The notes below the pieces were generated by a model. The model saw only the letters and a list, made by a program, of their open reading frames with translations, did not search any database and was not told the DNA's origin. From Gibbula magus (Eukaryota; Mollusca; Gastropoda; Trochida; Trochidae): 64,000 bases of DNA. The number at the start of each line of letters is the position of its first letter. The stretch's first letter is position 1. Shown one piece after another: positions 1 through 13,700 of the stretch. The stretch covers positions 21,019,232 through 21,083,231 of the forward strand of contig OW388300.1 of assembly GCA_936450465.1 (NCBI GenBank), read 5' to 3'. Both the position numbers and the translations under genes were made by a program.

Positions 1-149
1 GAACAGATTTCTATCTGGAATATCACGATTGAAGTTTGACACTGGTTAAATCTCTTTTGCTACATTGAAACTTTTATCTTTTATAAAATCATTATCTTAA
101 CTTAGCGAGTTTCACAAATGTATGATTGTTATTGGGTATGCTAATTGAG

Positions 150-930
150 TCATGTAGTTATAGCATGGCGTGAAAGACCTCAGTAGAATATTATGTCACA
201 GGGTACATTAGAATAAGATTGGTAAATCTCTGTTAGAGATACAATACGTTGACATGCTACAGGGATAAACTCCACACGAGATTATTATTCTTGTAATACT
301 ACATGTGGTAAGATTGAATACTGGATTTTGTTCTGTACATTGTACTGATATTATGTCTGAATTGGGAGATCGATTGTGTAATCTAAATGTGTAATCAGTG
401 TAATATTATGATTGCTTATTTTATTGAAGATGTTTGGAATGTATTACACATTCATGCATTACTTGATGTTAAGAACAAAATACATGTTATGACATATTTC
501 ACATTTTTGACTTAATGTATTTTTTGTTGTTGAGAAACAAAGGACATTTGTGTTGACTTTATTCCTTAACATGTTTTAACAACAACCTAAAAACAGAACG
601 AAATTTGGAATGTTCCAGCAAGAAAAGACGGACTTCGTGCATCTGTCAATTAGCTGTACAACCATCTGTATGAAGTAAATCACCCGACACCCGAACTGTC
701 AGTAACATCTCTTGCCCGCCATAACCGGGCTTTAATGATCGTTCTGGTTTCGTGCACCTTTAGATTGTATTCGGTGGATCTTTGGATATGTGCACGTATA
801 TATGTGCATGTTGGTCTCTGTGGATTTAGACACATCATACCCAACAGAAACAATATAAATGTGTTCAGCTCGAACCATTTCACTCAACCAGCAATTACAT
901 TCTATGACAGCTGCCAGTTGTGAATATAAA
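150..930. repeat. Segment paralogous to 27170-27930 (copy 1)
   Basis: It is collinear with 27170-27930: CAGTAGAATATTATGTCACA, GAGATACAATACGTTGACRT, CACGAGATT, TATGTGGTAAG, GACACCCGAACTGT, CCATAACCGGGCTTTAATG, GTATTCGGTGGATC, GTCTCTGTGGA and CCATTTCACTCA. Identity is perhaps 65-75% by eye over about 770 bp. Minus-strand frames in both copies start MKWF and contain IKARLWR, but no known protein is recognised. The rest of 1-150 shows nothing. Confidence 0.75.
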
Positions 931-1278
931 GTGACTGTACAGTATCTATATGGCCTGCATCATCATCAGCAGGATTGTTATCTACTCTCCCAGTTTCTGC
1001 ACATTATAAAATACAATAACAGTTATTAATCGCCTTAAAACACAAGGAATCTGATATGTACTGCAAATACGTGTATATTGAAAAATAATATCAACCTGCT
1101 ATTTCAACAACAAAGATCACCATCACATTTCAATCCTAAACTTTGGTATGGAAGGAGGGAACGTGATCAATCAAAGAACCGTACAGAGAAGTTATACTAA
1201 TAGTCAGGATAATGTTGAGAATTAAATGTACGACCTTGAACAAGTTCAATTTCAGTCTAATTTTGTAACATAATTATT

Positions 1279-1595
1279 GTGTAATTATATAATACTGAGT
1301 GTTCTTATATTGCGCCAATCCAATCAAAATGTGGTTGCTCTAGGCGCTACATATTATTACCCTGACGGAATTGTACTTTCGGAGCTGCCGAAGCCTACAC
1401 GAAGCCATGTACATCCATTATTCAGGTACCCATTTATACAGTTGGGTGGACTGAGTGCTATGTGGATGAAGTGCCTTGCCCAGGGACACAACACAGTATG
1501 AGGCCACAATTTTGTTGGTGTCTCCACCGGAATTCGAACCCGGGCCTTTGGCGTGAGAGGCCAGCACGCTAACCACTACACCACTGTGCTCCACC
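1279..1595 (-). mobile_element. SINE with tRNA-Glu-like head
   Basis: On the minus strand the head (1517-1595) folds as a tRNA: box A TGGTGTAGTGGTTAGCG, anticodon loop CTCTCAC (anticodon CTC, Glu), T arm CCGGGTTCGAATTCCGG. The body GGGCAAGGCACTTCATCCAC...TGGGTACCTG and the tail TTGGCGCAATATAAGAACAC, ending near TATTAT, are typical of lophotrochozoan SINEs. It is not a functional tRNA: the acceptor stem does not close and a SINE body follows. Confidence 0.85.
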
Positions 1596-3172
1596 CTCTG
1601 TGTGCTATATTTACATCGTTTCAAATAATATTTCCATTATATAAATTAATTTTGTGTATATCTCTAAGGCACTGTAAGGATAGCAGGATGGGGTTCCGGA
1701 CCGGTTCCTCCTAGGAAATCACTGGTTCCCGTAGGATGTGGACTAGTCCAGGTCAAATGAATGTCAAGGTCATGTATGGCTGACAGGTTGACATGTTGAC
1801 TGCCGATGATTTGAGACACAATGCCGCAGTACAGTCGATGAAATGATATGTAGGTGTTGTAATATTATTTTCATCGGTTTCACTCTGCGGTTCGAATCAT
1901 CTGCCTATTCATATGTGCTGCCAACATTGATGGAATTAATAAACGATTTTAAAAGGTGAGTTTCGCTGTTTTCTGTGAGCGGGCTTGAAAGTTTGTCACA
2001 TACCTTTTGAAATAATAAACCGATTGTGGCCATTTATACCTCATTTTGTTGGAAAATCATTTAGCTTGCGTACCATAGGAATCGACCGTATCAAAAACAT
2101 ATATATTGATGCGCAATATGACTTTGAATGAGCATGGGGCGATTTCGTCGTTACATCCCTTTCTTTTTATGTAGTAATAGGGTAAGGTAGATGTCTTTCA
2201 AACGCTATTACTAAGCGATACACGCCCCTGTGATGTAGATATGAAAGGTTATAAATTCATGTTGATAGTTTTCACTGATGACAAACTGCAAAGTTGATAG
2301 AAAACTAAGTCAGATATACAGCATAAACGTATATGAAATAAATCCCAAATTGCCTCTTACTAGAAATTCCTATTTAGAATGTCATTTCAAGAAAAACTCC
2401 AAATTACATATTGTAATTACAACATATGATATCCACTCCACAAACTCCACTATTTACTCATAAATTAAATAAGGATCCTGAATCAAATTTGATAAAACAT
2501 TTTGAATTGCTTTTACCCTTGTGTAAATAAAGAATTACACCATTACATTACATCATGAATAATGTACTTGCATAATATTAATTACTTAAATGAAATAGGA
2601 TATAAGTTACAAAAAGATGGTTTAAAAAAATACTACATACCATAAAGTTTTCATTTCATAATTCTCATACTCAACGTCCATTTCTCAAAGCACATGTTCG
2701 AACTCGTACATCAGGGCTCGTTGATTATTATACGAATCCACTGCTCCTCATGCATTCACCATCTTAAACCATGGATGACGTCACGAAACATGCATATGTG
2801 ATTTTTTTACATTTGAAACAAAAAAAATCATTTATGCGATACCAAAATTAAATATTTTGCAAATTTCGGTGCTCATTCATCGGATATTGTACAAGGAGCT
2901 ACGGCCCTCATGAAATGGATTCGTCAATGCACGTGCAGTTCAAAACTTCCACGCGAAGCGATATGTGACAGCAAAAACTCTGCCTTTCCATGCTGTCTCC
3001 GTGCATTACCAGTCTAGAAGAGATCGCGTGATTCTTACTGACAAACAATCTTAAGGTTTCCAACTGCGTTTCGCAGCCTACTGGCTAAGAGCGCTGACTA
3101 CAAAACGAAGGGTTCATGGGATCCAGGTTTATGCATTACAAAAAAATTATTTGTCATATTTGAGATATTCTA
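1596..3172. other. Non-genic, no recognisable feature
   Basis: AT-rich, without open frames of coding character. A weak tRNA-like string (CTGGCTAAGAGCGCTGAC, about 3080) may be a SINE remnant but lacks a proper box B. Confidence 0.5.
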
Positions 3173-3670
3173 TTAAAGGTACATCCATTGTGTTGTTGGG
3201 GGTCAAATATGCCAAACATTATAAATGGTCTTACTTTATCGAGAAGTACCAACTGTTGCCGAAAACTACCATTTTGATGATACTCGACTTAGTATATTGA
3301 CGATATGAAGGTAAAAGTGTCGATTTTTGATCGAAAACCGGACAATGCACCGCGTGTGGCGCGCGCCAATAAGTCAAGCGTAATTTTGGAATCTTATCTA
3401 AACCAGATAAAATAAAACATTTAGGTTGATAATGTTTAATAGGTCATATAATTACTGTGCATGTAAATAGAACATGTACTTTCGGTTTCTGCACATGCAT
3501 AATGATGTTACTTGATTTGAGTTGAAAACTTGTAAGTATGATATATTTGGCGATTGGGGATGAATATGCAAGCTGAGTGAATTTGTTTGTATTGTAAACG
3601 AAACATATGGTGTGTATGGACGTATTAAAGCCAAATTAAATTTTATGAAACACAATGGATGTACCTTTAA
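3173..3670. mobile_element. TTAA-flanked MITE, family 2, copy 1
   Basis: It begins TTAAAGGTACATCCATTGTG and ends with CACAATGGATGTACCTTTAA, so perfect inverted termini lie next to TTAA on both sides. About 500 bp with no coding capacity. TTAA targets are used by piggyBac- and Kolobok-type transposons. A second copy in opposite orientation is at 39375-39850. Confidence 0.85.
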
Positions 3671-4489
3671 GATCCTATTAAGATACACAAAGACAAAATA
3701 CATCAATTTCGAAAAATGTATTTGGTTAGCCATTACTGAAAATGTCAAAACCTAACTCCCCTCCTGACTGGGACAGTCAATGACCAGTAGATTCTTAAGA
3801 ATAATCAACTGGTAACACAATAGATTGACGTCATCACCATGGATTAAGATATAAGATTTCACTCCCTTATTTTCTTGCCATGGACATAACTCCATTAGGA
3901 TGAATTTGCTGAACGTATATATACACACATATATTAATTAATATGAATGTTTATCAAAGCAGGACACACATTTTACTTCATCTTATCTTTATTACCGTTT
4001 ATTTGAAGAATACTGTATGGCATTAACATGGTAAATTTGATTAAAAGTACATTCAAGTGTAGATGTATGCATAATTAAAAGTAAATATACATTATAGAAA
4101 AAGAGAAAAACAAACAAAATACTTATATTTACCAAATCTGTTGGACGTTTTATAAAAAGAACTGAAAAAGAATGCAAGTGTAATAAAACTACTGAAATAT
4201 AGCTTAGAAACATCAGCTCTTAGACGTCAACTATAATGTTAGAAACATAATCTGTTTATGACGTCAAACTGACTAAATTATAAAGTCCAAGAAGAGACAG
4301 TTTGTCGAAACATATAAGTATTCACTTAAATGTCAAACGTTTTGTCCATATCTATTTTTAAATTAAAATTAACCTACTTAAATTGTGTATACTTTCTCAC
4401 AAAACACATGATATTCACACAAAACTCTATCCGGCAAAAGTAATTTGGATTAAAGCATGTTGAAAATTTGGTATCGTTTCTTTTGACAA

Positions 4490-4800
4490 GTAGTTTATCT
4501 ATTAGAAGAATGTATATGGTAATATACAATATGAGATGAAAGACAGAAATTAGCTAGTGCCAGTATGGACGAATGAAGTAGAATTGTTAATCAGATACCA
4601 GCTACAAATGTAGGGAAAAATCAATGCATCTGTTCTTCACTGACAAGTTGTTATTTATTTGAAGAATGTATACGGTAATATAAAATATATGGCGAAAGAC
4701 TGTAAAAAGCTACACACAGAATCAGCTAGTGCTAGAATGGACGAATTAGGTAGAATAGTTAAACAGATACAAGCTAAACAAGATCACTGCACATGTTTCT
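4490..4800. repeat. Direct duplication in methyltransferase 3' region
   Basis: Two diverged copies, offset by about 156 bp, share GAAGAATGTATA, GGTAATATA, GCTAGTGC, ATGGACGAAT and GTAGAAT in the same order. They lie just downstream of the stop codon on the minus strand. A TTTATT (AATAAA on the minus strand) at 4654-4659 is a candidate poly(A) signal. The rest of 3671-4490 shows nothing recognisable. Confidence 0.6.
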
Positions 4801-4816
4801 CTCTGCTACTCAGAAA

Positions 4817-5379
4817 CTACTTCTGACAAACATAGTGTACTTCTTTAGGGTCGTAATCGCTGACTTTTTCTGCCACAACGGTGAACCCAGCCTTCTGAAC
4901 AACCTCTCTGGTTAGGGCTCGACCCCAGCCCGCTCCAACTGCCGCCGATTCTGATCTTTGGTAACTCTCAGGGACACAGAAATGCGTGCTTAGACTGTAG
5001 TAAAACGCGGACCAATTGTCCCCAACATCTTTATGGACATCTCCAGACAAACCGATGTCGATCATGCTGTAAACCCCGCCTGGTTTTAGGGATCTGTATA
5101 TGTCGGACACTGCTTTCTGTGGATCAGGAAGGTCATGGATGACGTCACGCGTAAGTACCCAATCAAATTTCTCCTTCATTGATTCCGGAAGTGAGTCGAC
5201 GTCATTTAGTTCATACGTCACGTTCGTAATTTTATCTTTCGCAGCGTTTGTCCTCGCTACATCCAATGGTTCCAGTCCAACGTCACTTCCAAGGAACGCA
5301 CTGTTTGGAAATCTTGCTGCTAATTTATTGAGGATTACGCCAGTTGCGGAGCCAAACTCTCCGACTTCAATGCCGTTTT
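4817..5379 (-). CDS. Methyltransferase exon 4 (SAM-binding catalytic domain, stop)
   Basis: The acceptor is ATTTACAG. The exon starts with ENGIEVGEFGSATG (SAM motif I) and contains SDVGLEPLDVARTNA (acidic end of strand 2), the DWVLTRDVIHDL segment and LKPGGVYSMIDIGLSG. It ends VSDYDPKEVHYVCQK followed by TAG. About 187 codons lie in this exon, more than half of the protein. The true frame continues upstream of the internal Leu at 5266 to the splice acceptor. Confidence 0.93.
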
Positions 5380-7665
5380 CTGTAAATTAGGATGTCATAC
5401 TTTAGATATAGCCGTGTATAAAGATTCGATATGAAATGACATTATTAGATTTGCTTTAAAATGAGATCAGCTTGGGAAATATATACAAATGACATGTTTA
5501 TTGAAGCTAGTGTGAGGGATCATAACGTCTTCCTGTATGTACGCCGACACTTGTTTCAACTCAGCTTAGTCCGAGAACGGCGTACGCCGGTCACGTGGTC
5601 GGTATATACACCGCTTAATCAAGCATAGTCTTAGTTTCCCCCAGAAATATGGTAAGGCTATGTATGCATCATTCGCATGCAGATATCGCCTAAGGGAAGA
5701 TGGATATGCACAAGTTGCAAACAGACAGAGAAAAGGACGAAAGGACACTACGCCGCAAAGAGCTTGAGAAAACTTGACTTTACATTCTTGATGTCTTGAG
5801 AGGCATTCGAAAAGTTGGGATGAAGAAAGAACTTTTATGGTTTATATATACTTTTTTTAGGTTACCAAGGCGATATTTACACATGCGTTCTAATGTCGTT
5901 GTTTATCATGTGTCTAAGCAGAATAAAGAAGTTGGAAATAAAAATTCCATGGGATAAATCTACTGGAAATACAAATTTCATGGGAAAATTCCATTGAATA
6001 ATTCCATTTGAATTTTTTTGGAAAAATTGAAAACAAGATTGTCAATCTAAAATTCCCTCTAAAAATCATTTGTTAGGCATGTAAAACATTTACTTTGTCG
6101 CGATAGTTCGACCGGATTTCCAGAGATGATATGGAGACCATTAATAGCATATATCCATAGTTATTGTTTCAGTTTTCAGTTTTCAATTGTTTTACCAAGC
6201 TTCTCTGTGAGACCCGGCACAGCTGGTAGGATATCCACATCGATGATATCAGTCTTTGCGTGCACAAGAATCTCCTCCAGGATATCGAATACGCTCGGGA
6301 TATCCGTGTACTGGATGCCTGAAACAGGACATATACAGTTGGGTCATTTGTGAATTGAAAAGCTGAAAAAAATAATATTATGGGAATCGGTGTACTATTC
6401 CAAAGAAGACGCAGCCTAAAGAATTAAATGACTACCGACCAGTTGCGCTAACATCTATTGCAATGAAGTCCATGGAACGCATCGTGCTGAGACATCTCCG
6501 ACAGGCAGTTTCCGATATAATGGACCCACTTCAGTTCGCCTACAGATCTAGGAGAGGAGTTGTTGATGCTACATTGTCACTCCTCAATAATGTCTACAAC
6601 CATCTTGAGACACCAAAGTCTTATATCAGGATCTTGTTTCATCTGCGTTGAACACTATACAGCCTCACATCATGATTGACAAACTGTTGAACATGGGCGT
6701 GAATTATAATCTCATCAAATGGATTGGAAATTTTCTTGTGGGCAGAAGGCAATTTGTCAAAGTTAACGGGGCAGTATCGAGCACAAGATCCATAAATACT
6801 GGAGCGCCGCAAGGTTGTGTCATCTCGCCTGTCCTGTTCACCCTCTACACTAACGATTGCGTTAGTTATAGCTCAACCTGCTCAACGATCAAGTTTGCGG
6901 ATGACGCCGCAATTGTTGGAAAAATAAATAATGATATATCTGAACAACTGTATAAAGATGAAATTACAAAATTTACAACTTGGTGTGCAGACAATCATCT
7001 AATTTTAAATGTCAAAAAAACGAAGGAACTGGTTATTGACTTTCGAAGTAAACCATCACAAATGCTTCCAGTCATGATAAATGGTGAATGTGTTGAGACT
7101 GTGTCGGAATATAAATATTTGGGAACCTACATTGATTCTAAATTGAACTGGAATTCCAACATTGAAGCCCTGTATAACAAATGTCAGCAACGTCTTCATC
7201 TAATGCGAAAACTCAGATCTTTCGATGTTAACCCCTCCGTCATGTCAACCTTTTATACAGCTTTTATTCAAAGCATATTAACATTTTCATTCCATTGTTG
7301 GTACGGGTCTCTCTCAGTCCATCTTAAATGTAAAGTTAACAAAATTGTGAACGTTGCAAGTAAGATTGCCGGTGTCAAGTTCGAGTGTTTAACTGATATA
7401 TATGAGCGGCAAATCGTAAATCAAGCTGTCAAAATCATATCTGACCCGACACATTACCTTCATTCAGAATATCACCTTCTCCCTTCAGGCCGCCGCTACA
7501 AAGTTCCAGTTTTGAAAACTAAGAGAGCACGTACATCTTTTGTTCCAAACACAATATGTCTATTAAATAAATGTGAAAAGAATTAAATGCGTGTACATAA
7601 ATATTGCATATGATTGTTCAAGCTCTGTGTTGATGTAAAACAAATTCCTGAAAAGGCAATAAAGT

Positions 7666-7709
<44 letters not shown>

Positions 7710-10700
7710 CTTTGTTTTTTCTTACCCAAACAGTTCGCCGTTTCGTGCTGTAAAGACCGAAAATTTACCAAGTCGACCTCCACTTACTCAAGAGAATACT
7801 ATTAGTTATATAAAGAGACTACTTACCTATTGTATCGCTTATTTACACCACTAGGGAAAGTTATGTCCATCGTTCTGACGAGTTTTATTTCTGAATAACC
7901 GACTCCAACCTCGTTTATCTGTATGTGTTTTGGTAGGTTTTCTTGGCTATTGTACTCTTCTAATGTAGTAATTTGTTTAAACATTCAGACAGATACCGTA
8001 CTTTCTCGGCATGGTCTCGGTCTTGGTATCTTTAAAGCCCTCGCATTTTTTATTTTAATAACTACCTTGTAAGAGTGATTAACATTAACGTCAACGTCGG
8101 GACCTGTTCCCATATCGCCTACGCTATTAAAAAAATATGGACGGAGAGCATCGCACTAGTACTCTGAGCCCTTCCAAATGAACTCTTCCAACAATATAAC
8201 AACAAAGTAAGAATAACAAACAGACAAATGATATCGTTTATGTCAGTACGTGTAATGTCCATCTGCTTCTTTGGTATATATATAATATATATTATATTTC
8301 ATCCACCTTTCACACTTAGCTGATGAAGGGACACCGATCGCGACTAACCCTGAAACGGTATGTGTCAACTCCATAAATGATAAACACGACTTAAACATAG
8401 TTACATGTTGTGCCCAGAAGCCAATCAAGTTTTGAGACATTGACATTATGTTTCTGAAAAACAAGTCTTTAAAACGTTTTAAGTCTATGCCTGGTTTGCC
8501 GATTCACTTTTTTTTTCATGATAACAATCCCTTACAATGTAAAACTGTTAAGGTACTTGTTTCTATTGAAAGACATTCCTATTCGCGTGTACGACAAGTA
8601 GTGGCGAGTAAGCCGGTGCGCAAAGTAAGCATCGCTGAGCCGAGCTAACGCTAATTGCGATTTCCTACTTGCTTTTATGAACTTATCCCACCAGGGATGA
8701 CATCATGGGAGGTACCTCGTAATGGTACATCATTCACAGATAGGAGAACTGTTTTGAATGAAAGGAAGAATGATTATGAGTCACTGTATAATCTTGATAG
8801 TTTTTCGGACTTTGATAATGATCATTTATCATTCATCAGAGGTTGTTGCATGGGGTCAAGTTCCTTTTGGTCAGTTTGATACTTCTATTCTTGATGCTCC
8901 CATTTCACGTGAAGAAGTAATTAAGGCTGTCAGTCGTGCTAAGTGTGGTAAAGCCGTTGGTTTCGATCTAATATTACCCATACGGGTTAGGATACACAGG
9001 TGATTATTTTTGTGATATTCGCACACGTGCTCTTTAGTGATTCTCAACGCTGATTGGTCAGTAGCCAGAGAATGACAGGATGATTGGGTGACGGTACTAC
9101 TTTCTTATCTCATTGATGAACAGAATGTGAAAATAATTTAAAATATTTAGTTTTTTAACATGTTCTATATTCGAAATTATAATATATTTATTCATCTACA
9201 TTGTCATTATTACTTTAATTGACACTTATTGACGATTATTTTTAATAGTTTCAATGGCTTCACATTGTCGTCGTTGTTCGCAAACAAAAATGGCTGCCAA
9301 CAGTGTAAAACATGATCAGTTCTGGACACGAGAATGTTCAATCCATAAACAATTAGGGCTACCTAACCGCCACAGAGAGACAACATAAAAAATATTGGAC
9401 AATCTATCCACTACTATCTTTGTATTTGAATCAGAACAAGCGTGCAGAATGAGATCAAACTCGTCGTTTGACATGAGGACTGCAGTTCAATCACGCCATG
9501 ATCGAAAGAATCGTTCACCAGGGCGTCTCTTTGCACGCAGTATTTCTACAATCGGCATCCATTTCAATAAATAATTCCCTAGGTCAGTAAACGTCCGATT
9601 AGAGTTATCGTTCTTTGTTGTGTATCTACGGCCGACGTGAACTGGATACACATTCCTGAGACGAAATATTGATCAAACTTCAGATTGTTTGACCCTCTTG
9701 GCATACACATTTAATTATTTGCATTCGTTGTAAATTCTTCTTGTGGGCATTACTAATTTTAACCGTCAGGTTTTTCCAATTTTCGGTTCAACGCTATGCT
9801 GTTCAGTCGCTCGAACACATCAATCATTCCTACCGTGGATACTGAAGTCAGGCGTAATGGTGTACTTACTAAAATAATTTGAGGTTGTATCATACATGTA
9901 TTTATAATGTAAATATGCGCCATATATGACAATTATGTTATGGGCTATACAAACAGACTAATAGTATATTAGTTTCTCGTCGTTTTTTTTTGAAGAACTA
10001 GTTTGTATAGTGTTTGACCACTGGAGATGTTCGGTGTAACACGCGCATGAATACAAATCAACTGATCAATGTCACTTCAAAAATAATCGTTTGTCGTTCG
10101 TAAATGTGTATATATATGAATGTAATGGGTAATATATAGAATAACCAACTCGGCGCGAGTGATTACGGAAAATATGCACTCGCCAAGGCTCGCGACTGTG
10201 AACATCATTTCAACTTGTGCATATTTCCCGTAATCACTCGTACCGAGTTGGTTATTCTCTAAATACCTGCTGAATCGCTGAAGAATAATGCTACAATGGC
10301 AGCTCTTCTTACGGTTTTTTACTTTTTGTTTTGAAAATAATGTATGTCCGGATATTTGGCGTAATAGTATTATCTTCCCTATCAAGAAGTCTGATACAGA
10401 TCCAACTGATCCTCTGGGTTATCGTGGTATATCACTATTATCTATTCCCTGTAAGGTTTAGTCTGATATCTTAAACTCCAGGTTTTCAAAGTGGTTAGAA
10501 TGTAATGATCTTCTGGCCGAGGAGCAGAACGGCTTTCGTAGTAAGCGTAGCACAGTTGAACATATCTATAGTCTATATAATATTATAATAACAGAAAGTC
10601 TTTGAAACGTTCCACTTTCGTCTGTTATATTAATGCTATGAAGGCGTTTGATAGAGTCAACAGGAATTGTATGTGGTATAAACTTTTAAAGCTTGGTGTG

Positions 10701-13700
10701 AATGGGAAGTTTTATCGTGCGGTTCGATCCTTGTATTATAATACTAAATCGTGTGTTTATCTGAATGGTTACTTCACAGATATTTTTTCAGTCAACAGTG
10801 GTGTAAAGCAAGGCTGCATCTTGTCGCCAACTCTATCTTCGATCTACATTAATGATTTGGTTGAGGAAATTAATAGTTTAGGGTGTGGTATTGATGTGGA
10901 CAGGAGGATGGTCAGTTTACTATTATATGCTGATGATATTGCTCTGCTTGCTGGTGACTCTTCAGCGTATGCTAAATTGTGTTTCTTCCTGGTGCAGAAA
11001 TGGCGTCTTCAAATTAATAGTAAGAAACCTAAAAGTGTACACTACAGACCCAATTATATCACTAAATCATGTTTTGGTTTTACCTGCGGCCCAAAATTCA
11101 TTGAAATTATACATGCATATAAGTATTTGGACATTGGGCTAAATGAACATTTGAATTTAAATTTGCAGCCAAGGAAATTGCTAAGTCCACAAGCAGAGCA
11201 TTACGTGTAATCATTAGTAAGTTTAAGGCAGTGGGAGGAATGTCCTATGGCGTTTTTAACTCATTGTATAATAACCATGTGCAACCTATTTTATCTTATG
11301 GTTGAGCTACTTGGGGAACTAAAGAATTCAGATGTATTAACATCGTTCAAAACAGGGCTAGTCGTTTCTTTCTTGGTGTTGGTAATAAAGCTGCAAATCT
11401 TGCAGTTCGGGGTGGAATGGGGTGGATATCCTGCATTTCAAAACAACAAATACAAATTATCCGTTTTGGGAGGAAATTAAATATGGCTGCACCAGCAAGA
11501 TTGACCAGTTGCGTTAAAACCTTGTCTTTGAAGTTCAGAAAATCCTGGGATAATTTGGTTTTAAATATCATCAGACAAGTTAATGTTCCAATTAATTATG
11601 TATTTTCTGTCACTCACAGGGAGTTTCTCGCCATTAGAGAGAAAATAGTAAGTTTAGATCAGGATAATTGGTTACATGGTCTATGGAACGACATAACAGA
11701 CAGGCTAACGGTAATAAACTTCGAACTTTTAGATTATTTAAAAGCACTTTGACAGTTTCACCCTATGTTCGCTCAGTATTTGGCCGTTTTCAGCGAAGTA
11801 TTCTCGATAAGTTTAGAAGTGGTTCTCTCCCCTTAGAGGTAGAACTAGGTCGTTTTCCACGCCCCCAAACCCCACTTAATCAACGTATATGTAAATACTG
11901 TAATTCTTCTGCAGTTGAAGATGAGATACATTTTCTAACTTCTTGCCAATTTTATTCCGATATCAGATCCCTTCTATGGCTTAGAGCACAAGTTACTAAT
12001 AATCAATTTATCAATCTGTCTTCAACAGATCAATTCATATGTATTATGCAGGTACCCCAACTTTCCCCACCACTCGCCCCTGCACTGTGCGCAATGTATA
12101 GACGCAGAAAATATAACCCAAATATAGAGAACTCGAATAACGTATTGTACTTTTAATAATTATGATCCTGTGTGCAGTGACCGGCGACCCTATGTGTATT
12201 GGGGTGTGACAACTGGCGTGTGTAATGAGAGGATACCCGCTTATTACCTTACTGAATTTCAGCTTTCCGGTGTTTTATTCCCAACCCAGACAATCTTTAA
12301 AAAGGCGGAGCGTGTTTGTTATGACATTCTACAGTAACGATGCGTCATCGAATAATATCTAAGAAGGTATACAGTATGCCTAAAACATATTTTCTTAATT
12401 TAATTTCATATTTAACACAGTTTACAGTTTACACTTAAAAGTGAACCATGTTGTCCTGAAAAAGCTCTTGAAACATTGATGTCATTATCCCGTCGGTGGT
12501 TGAGCAGGCGTATAAGTATTTTACCATGTTGGGTGAGGTGGTTGAGCAGGCGTATGAGTATTTTACCATGTTGAGTGAGTTATTCAATACTTCATTACGA
12601 TACACATACGTATTAAATACATTCAAGGCGGTATCGGATTATGTTTTAGACTGTTCTGTTGGACGGCAGTTTATAAGGGCTTTATATAAAGATTCATGAT
12701 ACAGTTGAAAATTGGCAATAATATGCAGGTGTATATCAATCATAGCTCCTTGTGTTACTATCTCTGTGCCATCAGTTATTGCGTATTTCCACTTTATGAG
12801 CTTAAAAAGTGTTTAGAAGACAAGGTGATGTGATTTGGGATTTCAAGCCGCTTTCAAGAGTATTTCATTTTAATCACGGATGCTAGTATTATTGCAGGGA
12901 GAAAGCCCGCATCACCATGTGGCGAATATGCATTACGGTGAAACCTGCGAGCATATTGACTCGAACTAGCGAACAATGGGAGGTTCTACACTCAAATTCA
13001 GTGTATCATTGCAGACGAAGCTGCCGTGCCCCTGGCTGGATTAGAAGCACGAACCTAACCTATTGTACGCGCTAACCACTGCGCTATCCCGCCCCCTAGA
13101 AGACGACAGTGCCCACATCTCGCTCAACTGAATAGTTAAGTACCTCGATTTTCACAACTTTGATAAAGAATGTTATGTGCTTTATGATTGGTCAAAAGCA
13201 GACATATCTATGGCTGCGTTTGAGGTGTGGACTCGAGTATCGAGTTTGCCAATCAAACACTTGTTCTCGGCCAACTCGATCCTAAAGTCGAGCTAGAACC
13301 ACAGGCCAAGTTTAGCGCAAATATGTTCAGCAACAGAGATGAACGATCAGTTTTTTTCTATGCGCGAACTTAACTTCGTTGCACATTGGGAAAATTGATC
13401 GTTCATCTCTGTTGCGGGACATATTTGCTCTAAACTGAGCCTGTGCTAGAACGTACGCCCCGGTTTTGCTAGAACAACTCGAGTTGTGACGTCACATGCA
13501 TTTTGGGTAGTGCAGATTCCACTCCAAACGAGTCACACATATACACATTAATATGAATGAAATATCAAATTTATTATACAGATATGTGTTTTTATTTAGA
13601 TAAGTTTATTTTTTCAACGATACATTAAATTGCTTGTGTTGATAGCTTATGCGAAATTTGATACTGTTAGTCGTCTTCGATGCGTTATATTTGAAGCGTC

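Larger units (their letters stand above)
8690..12160 (+). mobile_element. Decayed non-LTR retrotransposon, interrupted by about 1.4 kb
   Basis: 8690-8972 encodes WEVPRNGTSFTDRRTVLNE and, in another frame, PISREEVIKAVSRAKCGKAV. After 8973-10377, RT text resumes: GYRGISLLSIPCK, EEQNGFRSKRSTVEHIYSL, KAFDRVNRNCMWYKLL, GVKQGCILSPTLSSIYINDL and YADDIALLAG. A C-terminal CKYCNSSAVEDEIHFLTSC knuckle follows at about 11890-11950. At least five frame changes and several stops show that it is inactive. The clade is not assigned. Confidence 0.88.

Noticed and set aside
680..883. Small secreted protein gene starting MKWF (and its partner at 27688-27933)
   Set aside because: The shared start and IKARLWR are explained by nucleotide homology of the duplicated segment; the middle parts do not align as protein.
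1517..1595. Functional tRNA-Glu gene
   Set aside because: The anticodon and T arms look right, but the acceptor stem does not close, an anticodon-stem pair is mismatched and a SINE body follows directly.
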